A stretch of DNA of 64,000 nucleotides from Grosmannia clavigera kw1407 (Eukaryota; Ascomycota; Sordariomycetes; Ophiostomatales; Ophiostomataceae), in NCBI RefSeq assembly GCF_000143105.1, contig NW_014040560.1, positions 2,046,001-2,110,000 of the forward strand, in the 5' to 3' direction. A model generated the notes under the pieces. That model made no database searches. It was not told where the DNA came from and worked only from the letters and a program-made list of their open reading frames with translations. Every line of letters starts with the position of its first letter. The stretch's first letter is position 1. Both the position numbers and the translations under genes were made by a program. Positions 33,933 through 44,899 of this stretch are shown piece by piece.

Positions 33933-34599
33933 TTGTTGTCTTTTGTTATGAAGACGAGATAATATGTTTCAGTTTCTAAGCTGACTGTCGTAAAATAGCG
34001 ACTCTATCGCAAGCTCGGGAAATGTAGAAGCACCGGCGTTTCCGGTTACTAGATAAGAAGATACAACGATAGAAGGCGCTGCCAGTATGGCAAAAACGTA
34101 AAGAGCACGCGAGCGACAAAGGTGTGCGTTTCTGAGGCTACACGTCAGTTATATAGGGCCAGCTCTTGCTGTTCCGGCCTTTTGGGGAGTCTGAAGATGA
34201 GCGAGACTTATGGCGATAGATAGGTAGCTTAAGTCCTTTCAAGTTGATCAAGCGAGAAAAGCAAACGACGATAGGCTTGGCGGTGGTGGGGTAATTGCTG
34301 ACGTGGGGATGGCCGCATGTGATCAGCTTACGAAGTTCGGTCTACCATGATATCAAATGCTCGCAAGTAAGCTATAAGGCAGGTATCCTCCTCCTAACAA
34401 TATAAAGTATCGCAAATTCTGTAAACGGTCATGTATGCGATGTTTCTTCGCGCTTACCGAACTCTGTTCTCTTTAAAATATATAGCAAAGCTAATCGGCC
34501 TTTTAGCTAAGCAAAAATTTGGCGAGTTACTTCTTCGATTGAAGTATACAGCTCAAAACGCCCTTGAAATTTGCAAATGCAAACACTGCATTGTCCAGC
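33933..34599. other. Intergenic spacer
   Basis: About 670 bp upstream of the 2EXR gene and downstream of the permease pseudogene. AT-rich towards the right. No supported gene. Confidence 0.45.
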
Positions 34600-35960
34600 A
34601 TCATGGATAGGTCTATTTAATTCCCTACGCCGGCTCAAACAAACATAGTACGATACCACAAATTCGCTTAGCAATAGACTTGCGAGCCAAGCGGCCCCTC
34701 TCTGCGCGGATCTCGTCCCCCGGTAGTTCACGACGCTTTGTGTCTATATCAATTTTACTTGTGCGTAAGCAGCTACGCCATTTCTGGATGAAATCGCCGA
34801 TCCAGAAAACAACTACTACTGGAATTGCCAAGTATGCCTGAAGATAGCCTTGTGCGTCGTTGTAGGGGGGCCAAATTACCACGTGAATCAGAGCTACTAG
34901 CACTAGGATGAAAACCATCAGGCCTAGACAGCAGAGACACCTATGGACAGGACAGAGACGAGAAAGATGACATCTATGAACCTGTCAAGTCCTGTTAGAT
35001 CGGCGTTCTTACACACGGTGACAAATGGGGGGGCGTCGACATCGACGTATGGATTAACACCCAATAGGCGGCCGTCGTTGGAATTGACAAGCAATACGAT
35101 TAACAAGAGGTCCAAGATGTAGGACAACGTGATGCGCCAGAGGACCTGCTTGATGGCTCTTGAGAGCGCTTTGTTATAGCCTCTACTGCGGCCAAGCCAA
35201 CCGGTTCGGTGCCGCTAAAAGCAAAGACAGCCGTCACGAACACGCTGCAGCACCCGCGGAAGCCGTTCTTAGAAGCGCCCAGATCGTGCCATGGGCGCGT
35301 GCCCCAGTACTCGCCATAGAGTCCATCTCTAGGGCCGCCACCAAGAACCATGAGAAGACAATGATCATGAATATAATTGTAGCTAAGAGATTGATAAGTG
35401 AGGCCCAAATTTCTTCTTCGTCATAATTTACTACCAAAATGTTAATGAAAATGATGAGGCCGAGTAAAATAGTTAATCATGCTGCTTTATCAATGCCAGA
35501 AGTGCTACGATCGCAAATTGGAATGGACTTGATAGGACTCACCATGTGTTATATCGCTTTTCCCTTGAGATACAGTTAGAGCGCAGACGGATAACTCCAA
35601 CAGAAGGACAATAGCCCACTGCATCTCGTCTAGCCATCATAACTATAACCCCAAAAATCAGGATAAAGATCTGGGCCCAGTCTGAACAACTTATACTTGT
35701 ACTGAGAGCAGTTCCAGAGCCGACGAAGAAGCCAGTACCAATAGATCCGCCTGTTGCAATCATGTTTAGGTGCCGCTGTTTCATGATTCTTTCAAATTCG
35801 ACGCCATGGGCGCCTTGATATCAATTCTGAAATATCTTAGGCTAATCCCGCTGGGGATGTGCCAGTCTTCTTCCTCCACGATGGCAACTAATCTCATGAT
35901 TCGTATGTTATTATTGGTCCAGTCTCTCACAATAACTTGGAGATGTAGATGACAACATGT
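34600..35960 (-). pseudogene. Degenerate amino-acid permease (AAT/APC family)
   Basis: Fragments of a YAT-family fungal amino-acid permease lie in order on the minus strand, in shifting frames. The N-terminal helix is KQRHLNMIATGGSIGTGFFVGSG near 35720-35784. A central piece has EYWGTRPWHD and SVFVTAVFAFSGTEPVGLAA (about 35180-35330). Then come YILDLLLIVLLV and NPYVDVDAPPFV (about 34980-35130), and the C-terminal helix pair ending IDIDTKRRELPGDEIRAERGR (about 34650-34920). The segments are separated by stops, frameshifts and loss of several helices; no splicing scheme joins them. An intact copy would import amino acids at the plasma membrane; this one cannot. It lies 2 kb from the transposon block. 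Confidence 0.85.
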
Positions 35961-36121
35961 TCATGTAAGCCGAAAAACAAACTACGAAATAACATATGAT
36001 GACGATACGGAGTAAATAGTGAAAAATTTCAGTATGGACACTAAACAACGGGGGTTTCAAAATACAAACAAAACCAGCTTCTTCAACACATGTACGGAGA
36101 ACAATCCAAGCATCCGAGATA

Positions 36122-37460
36122 TCACATGACGAAGAGAAGATTGACATCTGAGCGCTTGTTAGTAAGAACAGCCACGACCAAATAAGAATGAAATAAAGCC
36201 CAGAGAAATCAATGGCGACGTACCTAAAGGATGACTGCAGGATAGCTGGGGCTTCTGGGTGTACTTGGTCTGTAACACTTCGCGAATACTGTTAAGCAAC
36301 TGCACGTAGCTCTGCTGCGGATTCTGCTGCAGGGCGGAGATAAAGGCCCAAGACATGGCACCAGTAGCTTTCGATGCGATGGTGGCGTCGGCGCTGGTTT
36401 GATCGTCCTTGCTGCCGGACCACATTATGACATCGGCGGGCGACGTGCGGGTTTGGACAGTGCGCTTGTACGCGTCGTCACCGCGGTAGGCAGATTTGGC
36501 AAAGCCTAGGATACTGGATGCAACCCCTGACATATTTCCTTGAGCATAGGCAGAAATGACCCCTAGAAGGCCCTTACCAGCCTCCTCGGCCAGGTTGGGT
36601 TCCTTGAGCGCGCCCTTAGTGGAGTAGATGTAGGGGAGGTCCATGACGGAACCGGAGTGACACGAGTCGAAGATGGCTGTCAGGCGCACACCGGCCTGCA
36701 GAGGCTTTACGACGTAGTGGTGAATCTCATCGTCGACAATGTGACCGGCCTGTTTGAAGTCGACAGGGTAGATGACCTCGTCAAAGCCGTCGTCTTCATC
36801 GCCGTCGAGGTCCTCGGTCTGGCCTCCATGACCAGAGTAGTGCAGGAAAAGCGCGTCGTTGGGTTGGGCGCCGTCGACGAGCCACTGCATGGCGCGGATC
36901 ATGTTGGCCTTTGTGGGTATCAGGACAGGGTCGCTTTGGTCGTCAGTCAGAATAACCATATCCTGGCGCTTGTAATGGTAGTGCTGCATAAGGAAATTAG
37001 ACACATTCTTAGTGTCGTTGATGCAGCCGTTCAAGGCGTTGTCAGAGCCAATGTAGTTTATGCCAATAAGCAGGGCTTTGCGGCGACCTGTGCAATTACT
37101 GTACTGGAAGGTGTACTCCGAAGGGGCGCCATGGCCGAACTGCTGTTCGCCAGACGGCGGAGCTTGCGCACCACGGGTTTGATGGCTGTAGCCTTGCTGT
37201 TGCTGCTGTCCGTATCCTTGCTGGCCACCATAAGCCTGCTGGCCACCGTAGCCCGGTTGGCCACCGTAGCCCGGTTGGCCACCGTAACCCGGCTGACTAC
37301 CGTAGCCCGGCTGACCGCCGTGGCCTTGCTGCTGGGGATAACCGTATCCATCATAGCCCGGTGGTGGCGGGCCGTGTGGCGGCGGGAATGCATTCGGAGG
37401 AGGTCCGCCGTAGGAACCTTGCTGATAGCCACCGCCTTGCTGGTAGCCGCCGTTCCACAT
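36122..37460 (-). CDS. casA: Metacaspase (type I, Q/G/Y-rich prodomain)
   Basis: Ca2+-dependent Arg/Lys-specific cysteine protease, clan CD, linked to stress and cell-death responses in fungi. Two exons, 36224-37460 and 36122-36147, 420 aa. The start at MWNGGYQQ begins the usual Gly/Tyr/Gln/Pro-rich prodomain (about 115 residues), with tandem GYGGQP-type repeats. The p20-like domain starts at RRKALLIGINY. The catalytic dyad is His in HYSGHGG and Cys in DSCHSGS. The tiny last exon restores the family's C-terminus SHPLDVNLLFVM; reading past the splice site would append foreign residues instead. Intact; cytosolic. The gene symbol follows the Aspergillus name and orthology is inferred. Confidence 0.93.
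37210..37350 (-). repeat. Tandem GYGGQP-encoding repeats in the metacaspase prodomain
   Basis: About six imperfect 18-21 bp units (GGT/CAG/CCG/TAC-rich on the coding strand) encode Gly-Tyr-Gly-Gly-Gln-Pro copies. Low-complexity prodomain repeats vary in number between related fungi. Confidence 0.7.
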
Positions 37461-38164
37461 CGGGATGTCCGGAAAGATGTTCAGGTAAAAATGTGTTGGA
37501 AGGGAGGGAAGGTGTCGGGCTGTTCGGTGACAACGGTCAAGGGCGGTAGTGCGGTTTTTGAAAGACAGGTGGACGCTCGCAGGAAATGTTGCACCAATTG
37601 GCAACGATGCGGAGGAGAGGCAGGTAAAGGCGAAGCCAGACACTGTTTACGTTTTTGCGAGTGTGAAGAACGGAATGGATCAGAGTCAGCTGAAGTACGA
37701 TCATAGCTCCGGGCCTTTTGGCGCAACGATTCAGCTAGGCCCTTGGCGTGCACGGATCATATAGAATGGAGGGACCTGGCGTACTCCGTACGGCCATAAG
37801 CAACCAAGCAGGCGCCAAATTGTTTTGTTGCTGGCGGGGTCACTATGGGTTTCCACTGTGCGATGCTATAGTACTCTGCATCCCAGGCGTCGTCATGACA
37901 CCATCCCGCCGCGGTGATGAGGACTACTCAGATAGGCCGGGAGAAAAAGCGCACATAGCTTCCTGCTGAGTCCGTCTGTCAGTCAAAAAACAAAAAGCAG
38001 CAGCACAAACCTCTTTCCAGCTGCTCCGCGCCTACTCGTAAATCACCGACGCCACTAATAGAAGGATGACGACGACTAATGGCTGATGATATGCGTGATG
38101 TATCTAGCTAGAAAGGAGTACATGGCGCGCCTTCACTGATGCTGGAATTTCACTGGGGCTGTTC
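37461..38164. other. Spacer between metacaspase and transposon block
   Basis: About 700 bp of ordinary GC content with one TACTCCGTACGG word near 37783. The composition drops sharply around 38165. No gene supported. Confidence 0.45.
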
Positions 38165-39066
38165 CCCACTTTTACCTATTATGACCAATGAGAGTCCGCT
38201 TTGCTAACATTAGTCAGAACGTTCACAGTGCGCTCCATTCTAGAGCTTTACAAAAAGCTAAGCCGACTAATATAGGTCTTATTTACTTAATAATCATTAT
38301 AGAAGTTTTTGCCTTACGCTTGTTAATGTACTCTGTTAGAGGTAGTACAAGCAATAAAAAAAGTCGGCATAATTTTTCTGCTAGGTAGGGAAAAAACCCG
38401 CCGGCACGGAAAAATACAAGTACTATAGAAAAAGAAAGTAAACAAACAATTTACTACGTTTGCACTTAGTGTGCATTTTAAGCTGAAAATCTCTAATATA
38501 CATAAAATTAAGTTTGTATTTTAAATCTAAATATTATTTATAATGCACATATTTAGTTAGGTACGTCTTAGCTACACCGCCTTTGCAGCAGTTGTACCAC
38601 CCTTTAGAATAGTACAAGATGTAGAAGACGAGCCTAAGGCAGTAATTTTTGTAGCAGGAATTACTAATTGAAAAGACCCACAAATAGACCCACAATGGTC
38701 GACTCAGCTTTTGTGGGAATGGTCGGGTTATATGTAGACACTTAGGGCACGTGGGCACTAACCACAGAGCCCGTCCTAGAGCCGCCGCGACAGCTACCGG
38801 AAACAGGCGTATCTATTATATTAACGACCTATCTGCGGGGCACGCCCCTGTCGCCAAATTACGCTATTGGGCAAAGATCTACACAAAATTTATACCTATT
38901 CCGGTAATTTACAGGTACCCGCTAGGCAACTTATAGTAGTTATTAGGTTAAACACCTCCTCTCTACCTATTTCCCCTTAATATAGTGCTAGCGTAGAAAA
39001 TTTATGCTCTTTTAACTAGCTGTACGTTTTTTAGCGTATGCGCTAGAGTAAGCTATGCTATATTAG

Positions 39067-41673
39067 TGTAAGGGTTAGTATGCAATATATAATTTTAAAG
39101 GCTTTAAACGTGTTTGTACTTATGTATTAAGACTTTAACTTAACAAACTATAGTAGACTAGTAGGCGACGGCCTACCAGCTAATTTATACGTAACTAGAA
39201 GATGCGGTATAGCGCAACCTTAGTAGGGCGTAGCACAGCTAAGTGGCTATGCTAGTCCTATGCAACGTATTAAGATAGTTTGTTAAGTCCGCCGCTTAGT
39301 AAGCGACAGGTTGCTAAACCGGTGCATAGGGACGCGTGTGTAGAATACTCTTATACTATCCCCCTCCTTCTTAGGTAACGCCCTTATTAGCCTAGAGGTG
39401 TATACGCGGCAGCTACTTGCTTGTTAAAAAACCTTTTTGTATAGAGTTAGGAAAAAGAGTTAAGTGCTCTAGGTTATTAACGGTTGCTAAGCGGTTGCAG
39501 ACTGCTTGCTTATGCGACTATATTTAGGTATATAGAAGCGCATACGTACTGCTTAGTTTATAGCGGTAGTAAACGCTAGATCCTGCCTAATGCAAGGGTT
39601 ATCTTATGTGTAGAAGCTTTTTAAGAGGTGTATAGCTTAGATCTTAGTTAGAGAACGCTTAGGTAGCCGCCGATAAGTGTTATAAAGGAGCTAGCCTTAG
39701 ATACTAAGTGTATAAAGCTATAGTATATGCTAATTAAAAATAATAGCGTAAAGCTTAAGACTCTTAATTACTAGTAAGGTAAGATAAAGGTATTAGCGGC
39801 TATTTATTACTTGCTAATTATAGAACTATTGCTAACTAGATAGTAAAGGTAGTTTACTACTAAGACATTCTTTTATTTAATTTTAAATGTTTTTTACCTT
39901 ATTATTAAAGCAAAGTTAAGTAAGTTTTTAAGATGTATTTAAATGTTTAATAATATAGCTTTTTTATTACCTTAAGGTATAAAAGAGTAAGTATATCCTA
40001 TAATTTTAAGATAAATTTATTTATACTTATAAAACTACTTTTACCTTTTTAGCCTTTTTTCTTTAATCTTACTAGCGTAGTAGGTTAATATAATAATTTA
40101 TAACTTTATATAATAGCTAGTTAATAAGTACTTATAAATAATGTTTAACTAAAGCTACTTTTAAGTTTTAATAAACTTTCTTATAAATATAGATTCTATA
40201 AAACACTTTTCTTAAGTATATATATTATCTTTTAAAAGTATAAGTTTTTACTAGTATAGTAGTTACTAAGTAATAGCTAACTTTAAAGTAAGCTTTATAC
40301 CTAAACTATGTTTTTAAGCTTACTTAAATATCTACTATAAGTTTTTATATATAGCTTTATTAAAGAACCTAGCGCGCTATATTAGCTATATAGCTAATAA
40401 TATATTATACTTACTAGTAAGTATATTAACTTATATACGCTAGTAGTTAATTACTAACTAATAGTTCCTTAATAAAATTAAAGGCTTAGCTTAATATATT
40501 TAAAAGTTTTTAGCTAGTATAAATAAGTTGCTACTTTAGTAAATAATAGTTAATAATATTATTATAATACTAAGCGATTATAAAGCAATCGCTTAAAGGT
40601 TAATAGCCTTAATAATAGTAACTAAGAAACTTAGCCGCACTTTATAAAAAGATAAGTTAAAGCCTTTAGTAACTAATTAGCGCTTTTAGCGTAAACGTTT
40701 TAAGATAGTATAATAGGCTATATTATGCCTTAGTATTCTTTACTAGTACTAGTAAAAGCTAAAGCTTACCTTAACTCTTATATAATAGTTAGCAAAGGTA
40801 GCTTAACTTATACTACTAACGTCTTTAAATATAAGTATACTATTGTAAGTACAAGCCTAAGTTACTACTACCTTTAAAATAATAGTAAGTCTTTTTATTT
40901 TTATTATTAAGTTATTACTAACTTATTACTTAGGCTAATCCTTGTTTTATCGTACTTAGCCTAGCCTAGCGCGCTATAGCTATTTAAGCTAGCTATAGTA
41001 GCACGCTTTACTATACTATAAGAGTAAAAAGGCTGCCTAAGCGGATCTTATAGACTATAGCAGCCTTAGTTAAGCTAGCTTAGACTAACTAGGTAGTAGT
41101 CCTTCTTTAGCTACTACTTTTAGCGGCGCTTAGTAAGTAATAGTCTTATACTAAGTTGCTAACCTTAGCTAAGCGCTAGCGTAGCGCTAAGACTATTCTT
41201 AGTGCTATAGCTAGTAGTAGTAAAGTAGTTATAGCAGCTAGTAATAATAGTATAGCAGCATTTAATAAGAGTATGCTAATAAGCAGCTAGTTAGTAGCTA
41301 GTAGTAACTATATACTAGCTAGTAAAGGCTTACTTAGTAGTAAAAAGAAGGATAAGAAGGATAGTATTAAGAAGAAGAATAAAAACATAAAAAAGACGTT
41401 TATAAAAAAGGATAGTAATAAGTAGCTAGTAGCTAAGCAATAGCTTACTAATAGTATAATTTAAGTTCATAGCTTTAAAAGGCGCCTTTAAAGCTAGAAT
41501 AAGTAGTTTATAGTGCGTAATTATATAGAAATAGTAAGAGTAGTTAACTAACAATTAACTTATATATAGCTAGTTATTACTTTATAGTCTTTTTATTTCT
41601 TATAAGTATGTTTTATAGTCTTTTAGTAAGACTATAACTTGTAGCTAGCGTATACTAAGTGCTTTTTTAGTTT
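39067..41673 (+). repeat. 2.6 kb direct repeat, copy 1
   Basis: Colinear with 46771-49375 at a constant offset of about 7.7 kb. It begins TGTAAGGGTTAGTATGCAA. Differences from copy 2 are overwhelmingly C/T and G/A. The first 650 bp are less AT-rich than the rest. I could not identify an encoded protein for most of it; its right end overlaps the minus-strand chromodomain relic. Confidence 0.85.
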
Positions 41674-42890
41674 TTAAGTATTATACTTAGCTAGCTAGCC
41701 TTTTTATTTTACTAGAAACTAAGTCTATAACCCTTTACTAAAGTAAGTAATAATATCCTTAACCTTATACTCTTTTTAGTCTTTTACTATTTTTAAGAAT
41801 AAGAGCTCTTCTCTTTCTTCTACTATGGTAGTTTATAGTTTAAGGTAAGAGATGTAAAACATATTATATTAGCAAGCATACTATAAAGGTAGGGCAACGT
41901 AATATATAACTAAGCTTAGCTTCTTTATAATATAAACGCGTAAAAAGGTTAGGTTTAGCTTCTTTAAACTAACTAAGTTTAAGTGCTTTATTAACAAGCT
42001 TATAAATTTGCCTTTAATAATTTTTTTATATAAGTATTACTTATTATAACCCTTATTTTATTAGCAAATTAATTTTTCTTATAACATTTCTAGCTTCTAC
42101 TTAATAGCTTATAGCTAACTAATACGCTTTTATACGCCTTTTACTATAGCCTCTATAAAAGAAAAGTTGTTTATAAAACAGAGGTGGTATATATATAACG
42201 CATAAAACAAAGAAGTTTTTATTATAGTATAGTAAGCGTTATTATATATAAATTCTATAGTACTTAATACCTACGTTTACTAGTATTATAAGCGACTATA
42301 GAACGTTTGTAAGAATCGTTCTAAGGTCTAGTTTAAGATCTTAATGCTACTATCTATCTATAAGTAGTATGCTATTAATATTATTAGCTAAACCTTTTAA
42401 AGTTATATTAGTTCCTATTAAGATTAGCTAGTAAATAAGCTATCTTTATTATTAACAATTACTTTTAAAATACTAAACTTAGTCTCTATATAGTTATAAG
42501 TAAGTTAAGCAACCTTAGCAGCTATAACTGTCTTCTAAGTAAAGATAAATATACTATGCTTTATATAGTAATTAACTACTACTAGAATAACGTTATATAA
42601 ACAGCCGTCTAAACCTAGGCTTAGCTTAAAACTAGTTATAAAATCTATACTAATATGCTAGAAGGGCTAAACTAGCATAAGTAGTAACTAAAGGTATTTA
42701 TATAGCTTATACTATAAGACTTTATTGCTTATATATAACAAATAGTTAATAATAAACGCACAAACGTTAGTAGCTAGGTCTAGCTAGTAGTACTTTTTAA
42801 TAAAGAGTTTTATAGTTTTATAGACTCTTATATAGCTTACTATAAAAGAGTTATAGTATAGACTAATTAGCCTTGCTTATAGCTTATTTA
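41640..42890 (-). pseudogene. Gypsy integrase and chromodomain relic (minus strand)
   Basis: Reading from about 42890 down on the minus strand, the integrase zinc-binding-like segment is followed by the catalytic-core start (SIDFITSF, then YNVILVVVNYY). Near 41780-41650 a chromodomain appears (EYKVKDI, then FLVK-stop-KG, YNT-stop-KL, HLVYAS), with stops exactly where the family has Trp. Ty3/gypsy chromoviruses carry these domains at the 3' end of pol. Here they lie antisense to the neighbouring gag and RT, so they belong to a different or rearranged copy. Most of this stretch is missing from the second copy of the surrounding repeat. Confidence 0.8.
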
Positions 42891-42921
42891 CTAATAAGAC
42901 AATAATATAATCCTTATAAAA

Positions 42922-43280
42922 TGTAACGCTGCCCTAGGAAGAGGACCGACGCAGGCTACGCGCAAGCCGTACGTAGTATGCGCACAGCGTATTAAATGCA
43001 CGTCGTAGACTAGAAGCGGTGCTTGTGGCGCAGGCTGCGTGGCGCAGTCTGCGCACAGGCCACAGCACGTGCTAGCGCATAGGCCAAGTAGAAACGGGGT
43101 CGCGCCTGCCCTGCGCACTTAGTGCGCTAGAGGTGCGCCTACGATAAAGAGCGCCTCCCGTACTCCCTTAGAGTGCAGAAGGCAAGAATTAGCTATTAAA
43201 TATACGGCTGCTTCCTCCTGTTAAGAAGATACCTCCTTGCCTGCCTAACTTACCTAGCTTACCTAAGTATACCTTTAACA
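42922..43280 (+). repeat. 359 bp GC-rich direct repeat, copy 1 (candidate LTR)
   Basis: Begins TGTAACGC and ends CTTTAACA, the TG...CA termini expected of an LTR. It is the same length as, and highly similar to, 49587-49945. The interior is GC- and CpG-rich, unlike the surrounding DNA, and keeps many CpA sites. It contains a 7 bp inverted repeat with a one-base loop, GCGCACTTAGTGCGC (43113-43127). The gag relic starts about 80 bp downstream. Confidence 0.75.
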
Positions 43281-43362
43281 ATTCCTAATTCTTCTACTAT
43301 TAGGCTACCTAAGTTAGGAGGCAGAAGGAGCAATAGCACCTTAAAAGACTACAAAGCAAACG

Positions 43363-44620
43363 TTGCACGCACGTAGTGCGCAAGAAGAGAGTAGCTTTAG
43401 GGCGATAGTTAATAACCCCTTTAACCTTATTATTAAAGAAGTAAAGAACAAAGACTCTAATCTTTTAAAGAAGGATTATAAGCAACTAGATAACGACAAT
43501 GCAGGCAAAGGCCCTTTAGGGCAGACTATTAGGCCTATTATAAACTAGATGGTAGCAGACCTTATTGCTAAAAATAATTAACTATGTAAAGCAGAGCGCT
43601 TAAAGCAGCGAATAGTAGACTTATAGTAATAGCTCTTAGATATAAGAGCAACCTAAGCAAAGAGTAAGCGCACCTACAGTAAGGACTTTAACAAAGACAG
43701 CCCTTATAGTTAAGATATTATCTTAAAAAGCGGCATTAAACTGCTCTTTAAGACACTTAGCAGCTTTTAAGAGCGCGCTGCCTAGCTATAGGCTAAGAAG
43801 CAATACTTTTATCTAGCCTTTAATAAGTTTAAAAGCGCTAGTTATTAAATTAATTATATACTTAAATATATAAAGTAGTTATGCTATACTATATAGGAAA
43901 CGTGCTTATAAAGTATAATAAACGTAGTAGTAGCAAAGGCCTAGAGCAACTAGGATGTACTTAAGGCTTAGACCTTAACCTTTATAGCTAATCCTTATAA
44001 TATAGCTTTTATTATTACTAATAAAATTAGTAAAGCTTACTAAAGACTAAGGTAAACTCTTTAAAACTTTAATAACTACCTTACCTTTCTTAAAAACTAA
44101 CTACTTATTAAATTAAAAGAGGAATAGGCGTAGTTGCTATTCTTTAAGCTACTCCTAGAATTAAAGAAAGATCTTTTAAAATTAAATAAAATACTATAGA
44201 CTAGAGCGGAACTAGTAGCTAAAGTAATAATGTTTTAAAGCTTAAAGAAGCTAAAGGCATAGTTAAAATAAGATAATAATAGTACGCGCAGCAAAAAGGC
44301 GTAGAAGAGTTAAAGAGGCTGTAAAAGCAGCTATAAAAATAATACTAATTAAGAAAATAATTGTAGTAACTACTATAATAGTGCTAGAGGTAAAGGCTAA
44401 GGTAGAAGGAGAGGTAGACTAGCTGCTATAGCTACTAAAGGCTATTAAAAGAACCTTACTTATACAAATAGTAAGCGTATAAAGTACTTTATTTATAAAA
44501 GTAAAGGCTACTTTGCTTAAAACTGCTTAAAAAGGTAAGAGACTATATTAGTGAATTTAGTTTAGCTAACTAAAAAGAATACTAAGAAGGTAAAAAACTA
44601 AAGATACTTAAAACAAACTA
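43363..44620 (+). pseudogene. Gypsy gag relic with degenerate CCHC zinc knuckle
   Basis: The frame starting at 43363 (MHARSAQEESSF) stays open to 43548. Beyond that it continues only if TAG/TAA are taken as mutated Gln codons. It is rich in Lys/Gln/Leu helices, as capsid proteins are, then becomes Lys/Ser/Arg/Gly-rich. Near 44470-44530, KRIKYFIYKSKGYFAQNC matches a nucleocapsid CCHC knuckle in which two Cys and the His have become Tyr. Non-functional. Confidence 0.75.
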
Positions 44621-44899
44621 AGACCTTTAGGCGTTACTAGAGATAATTAAGATTAGTAATTCTTTTCTTATTTAAGCTTCTCTCCTTAGACTAACAACTA
44701 TAGAAGTATCTATTATATAGAGTACTTACGCAAGTTTTAATACTATTAACTATAAATTTGCAAGACTATAAGGACTAAAATCTATAAAAATATTAGTACT
44801 AACCCTTAAAGCGCATAACAAAAGCATTATAAGCGTAGTAAAAGCGTAAAAGGTGCCCTTACGTATAAAGGACTCTTATAGGTATACCTATAAAATTAT

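Noticed and set aside
36657..37706. Long plus-strand open frame opposite the metacaspase
   Set aside because: Antisense shadow created by the repetitive Gly/Gln codons; Leu/Ala/Thr low complexity without family similarity.
38188..38758. Short open frames at the left edge of the AT-rich block
   Set aside because: No domain recognised; composition is that of the degenerate block and frames are broken on all sides.
42891..43118. Cys-rich minus-strand frame repeated at 49574-49828
   Set aside because: It lies across the 359 bp GC-rich repeat; the apparent conservation is due to the DNA repeat, not to a protein.
43363..43548. Open frame that could be called a small gene
   Set aside because: It is the surviving first part of a degenerate gag and continues beyond a mutated Gln stop.
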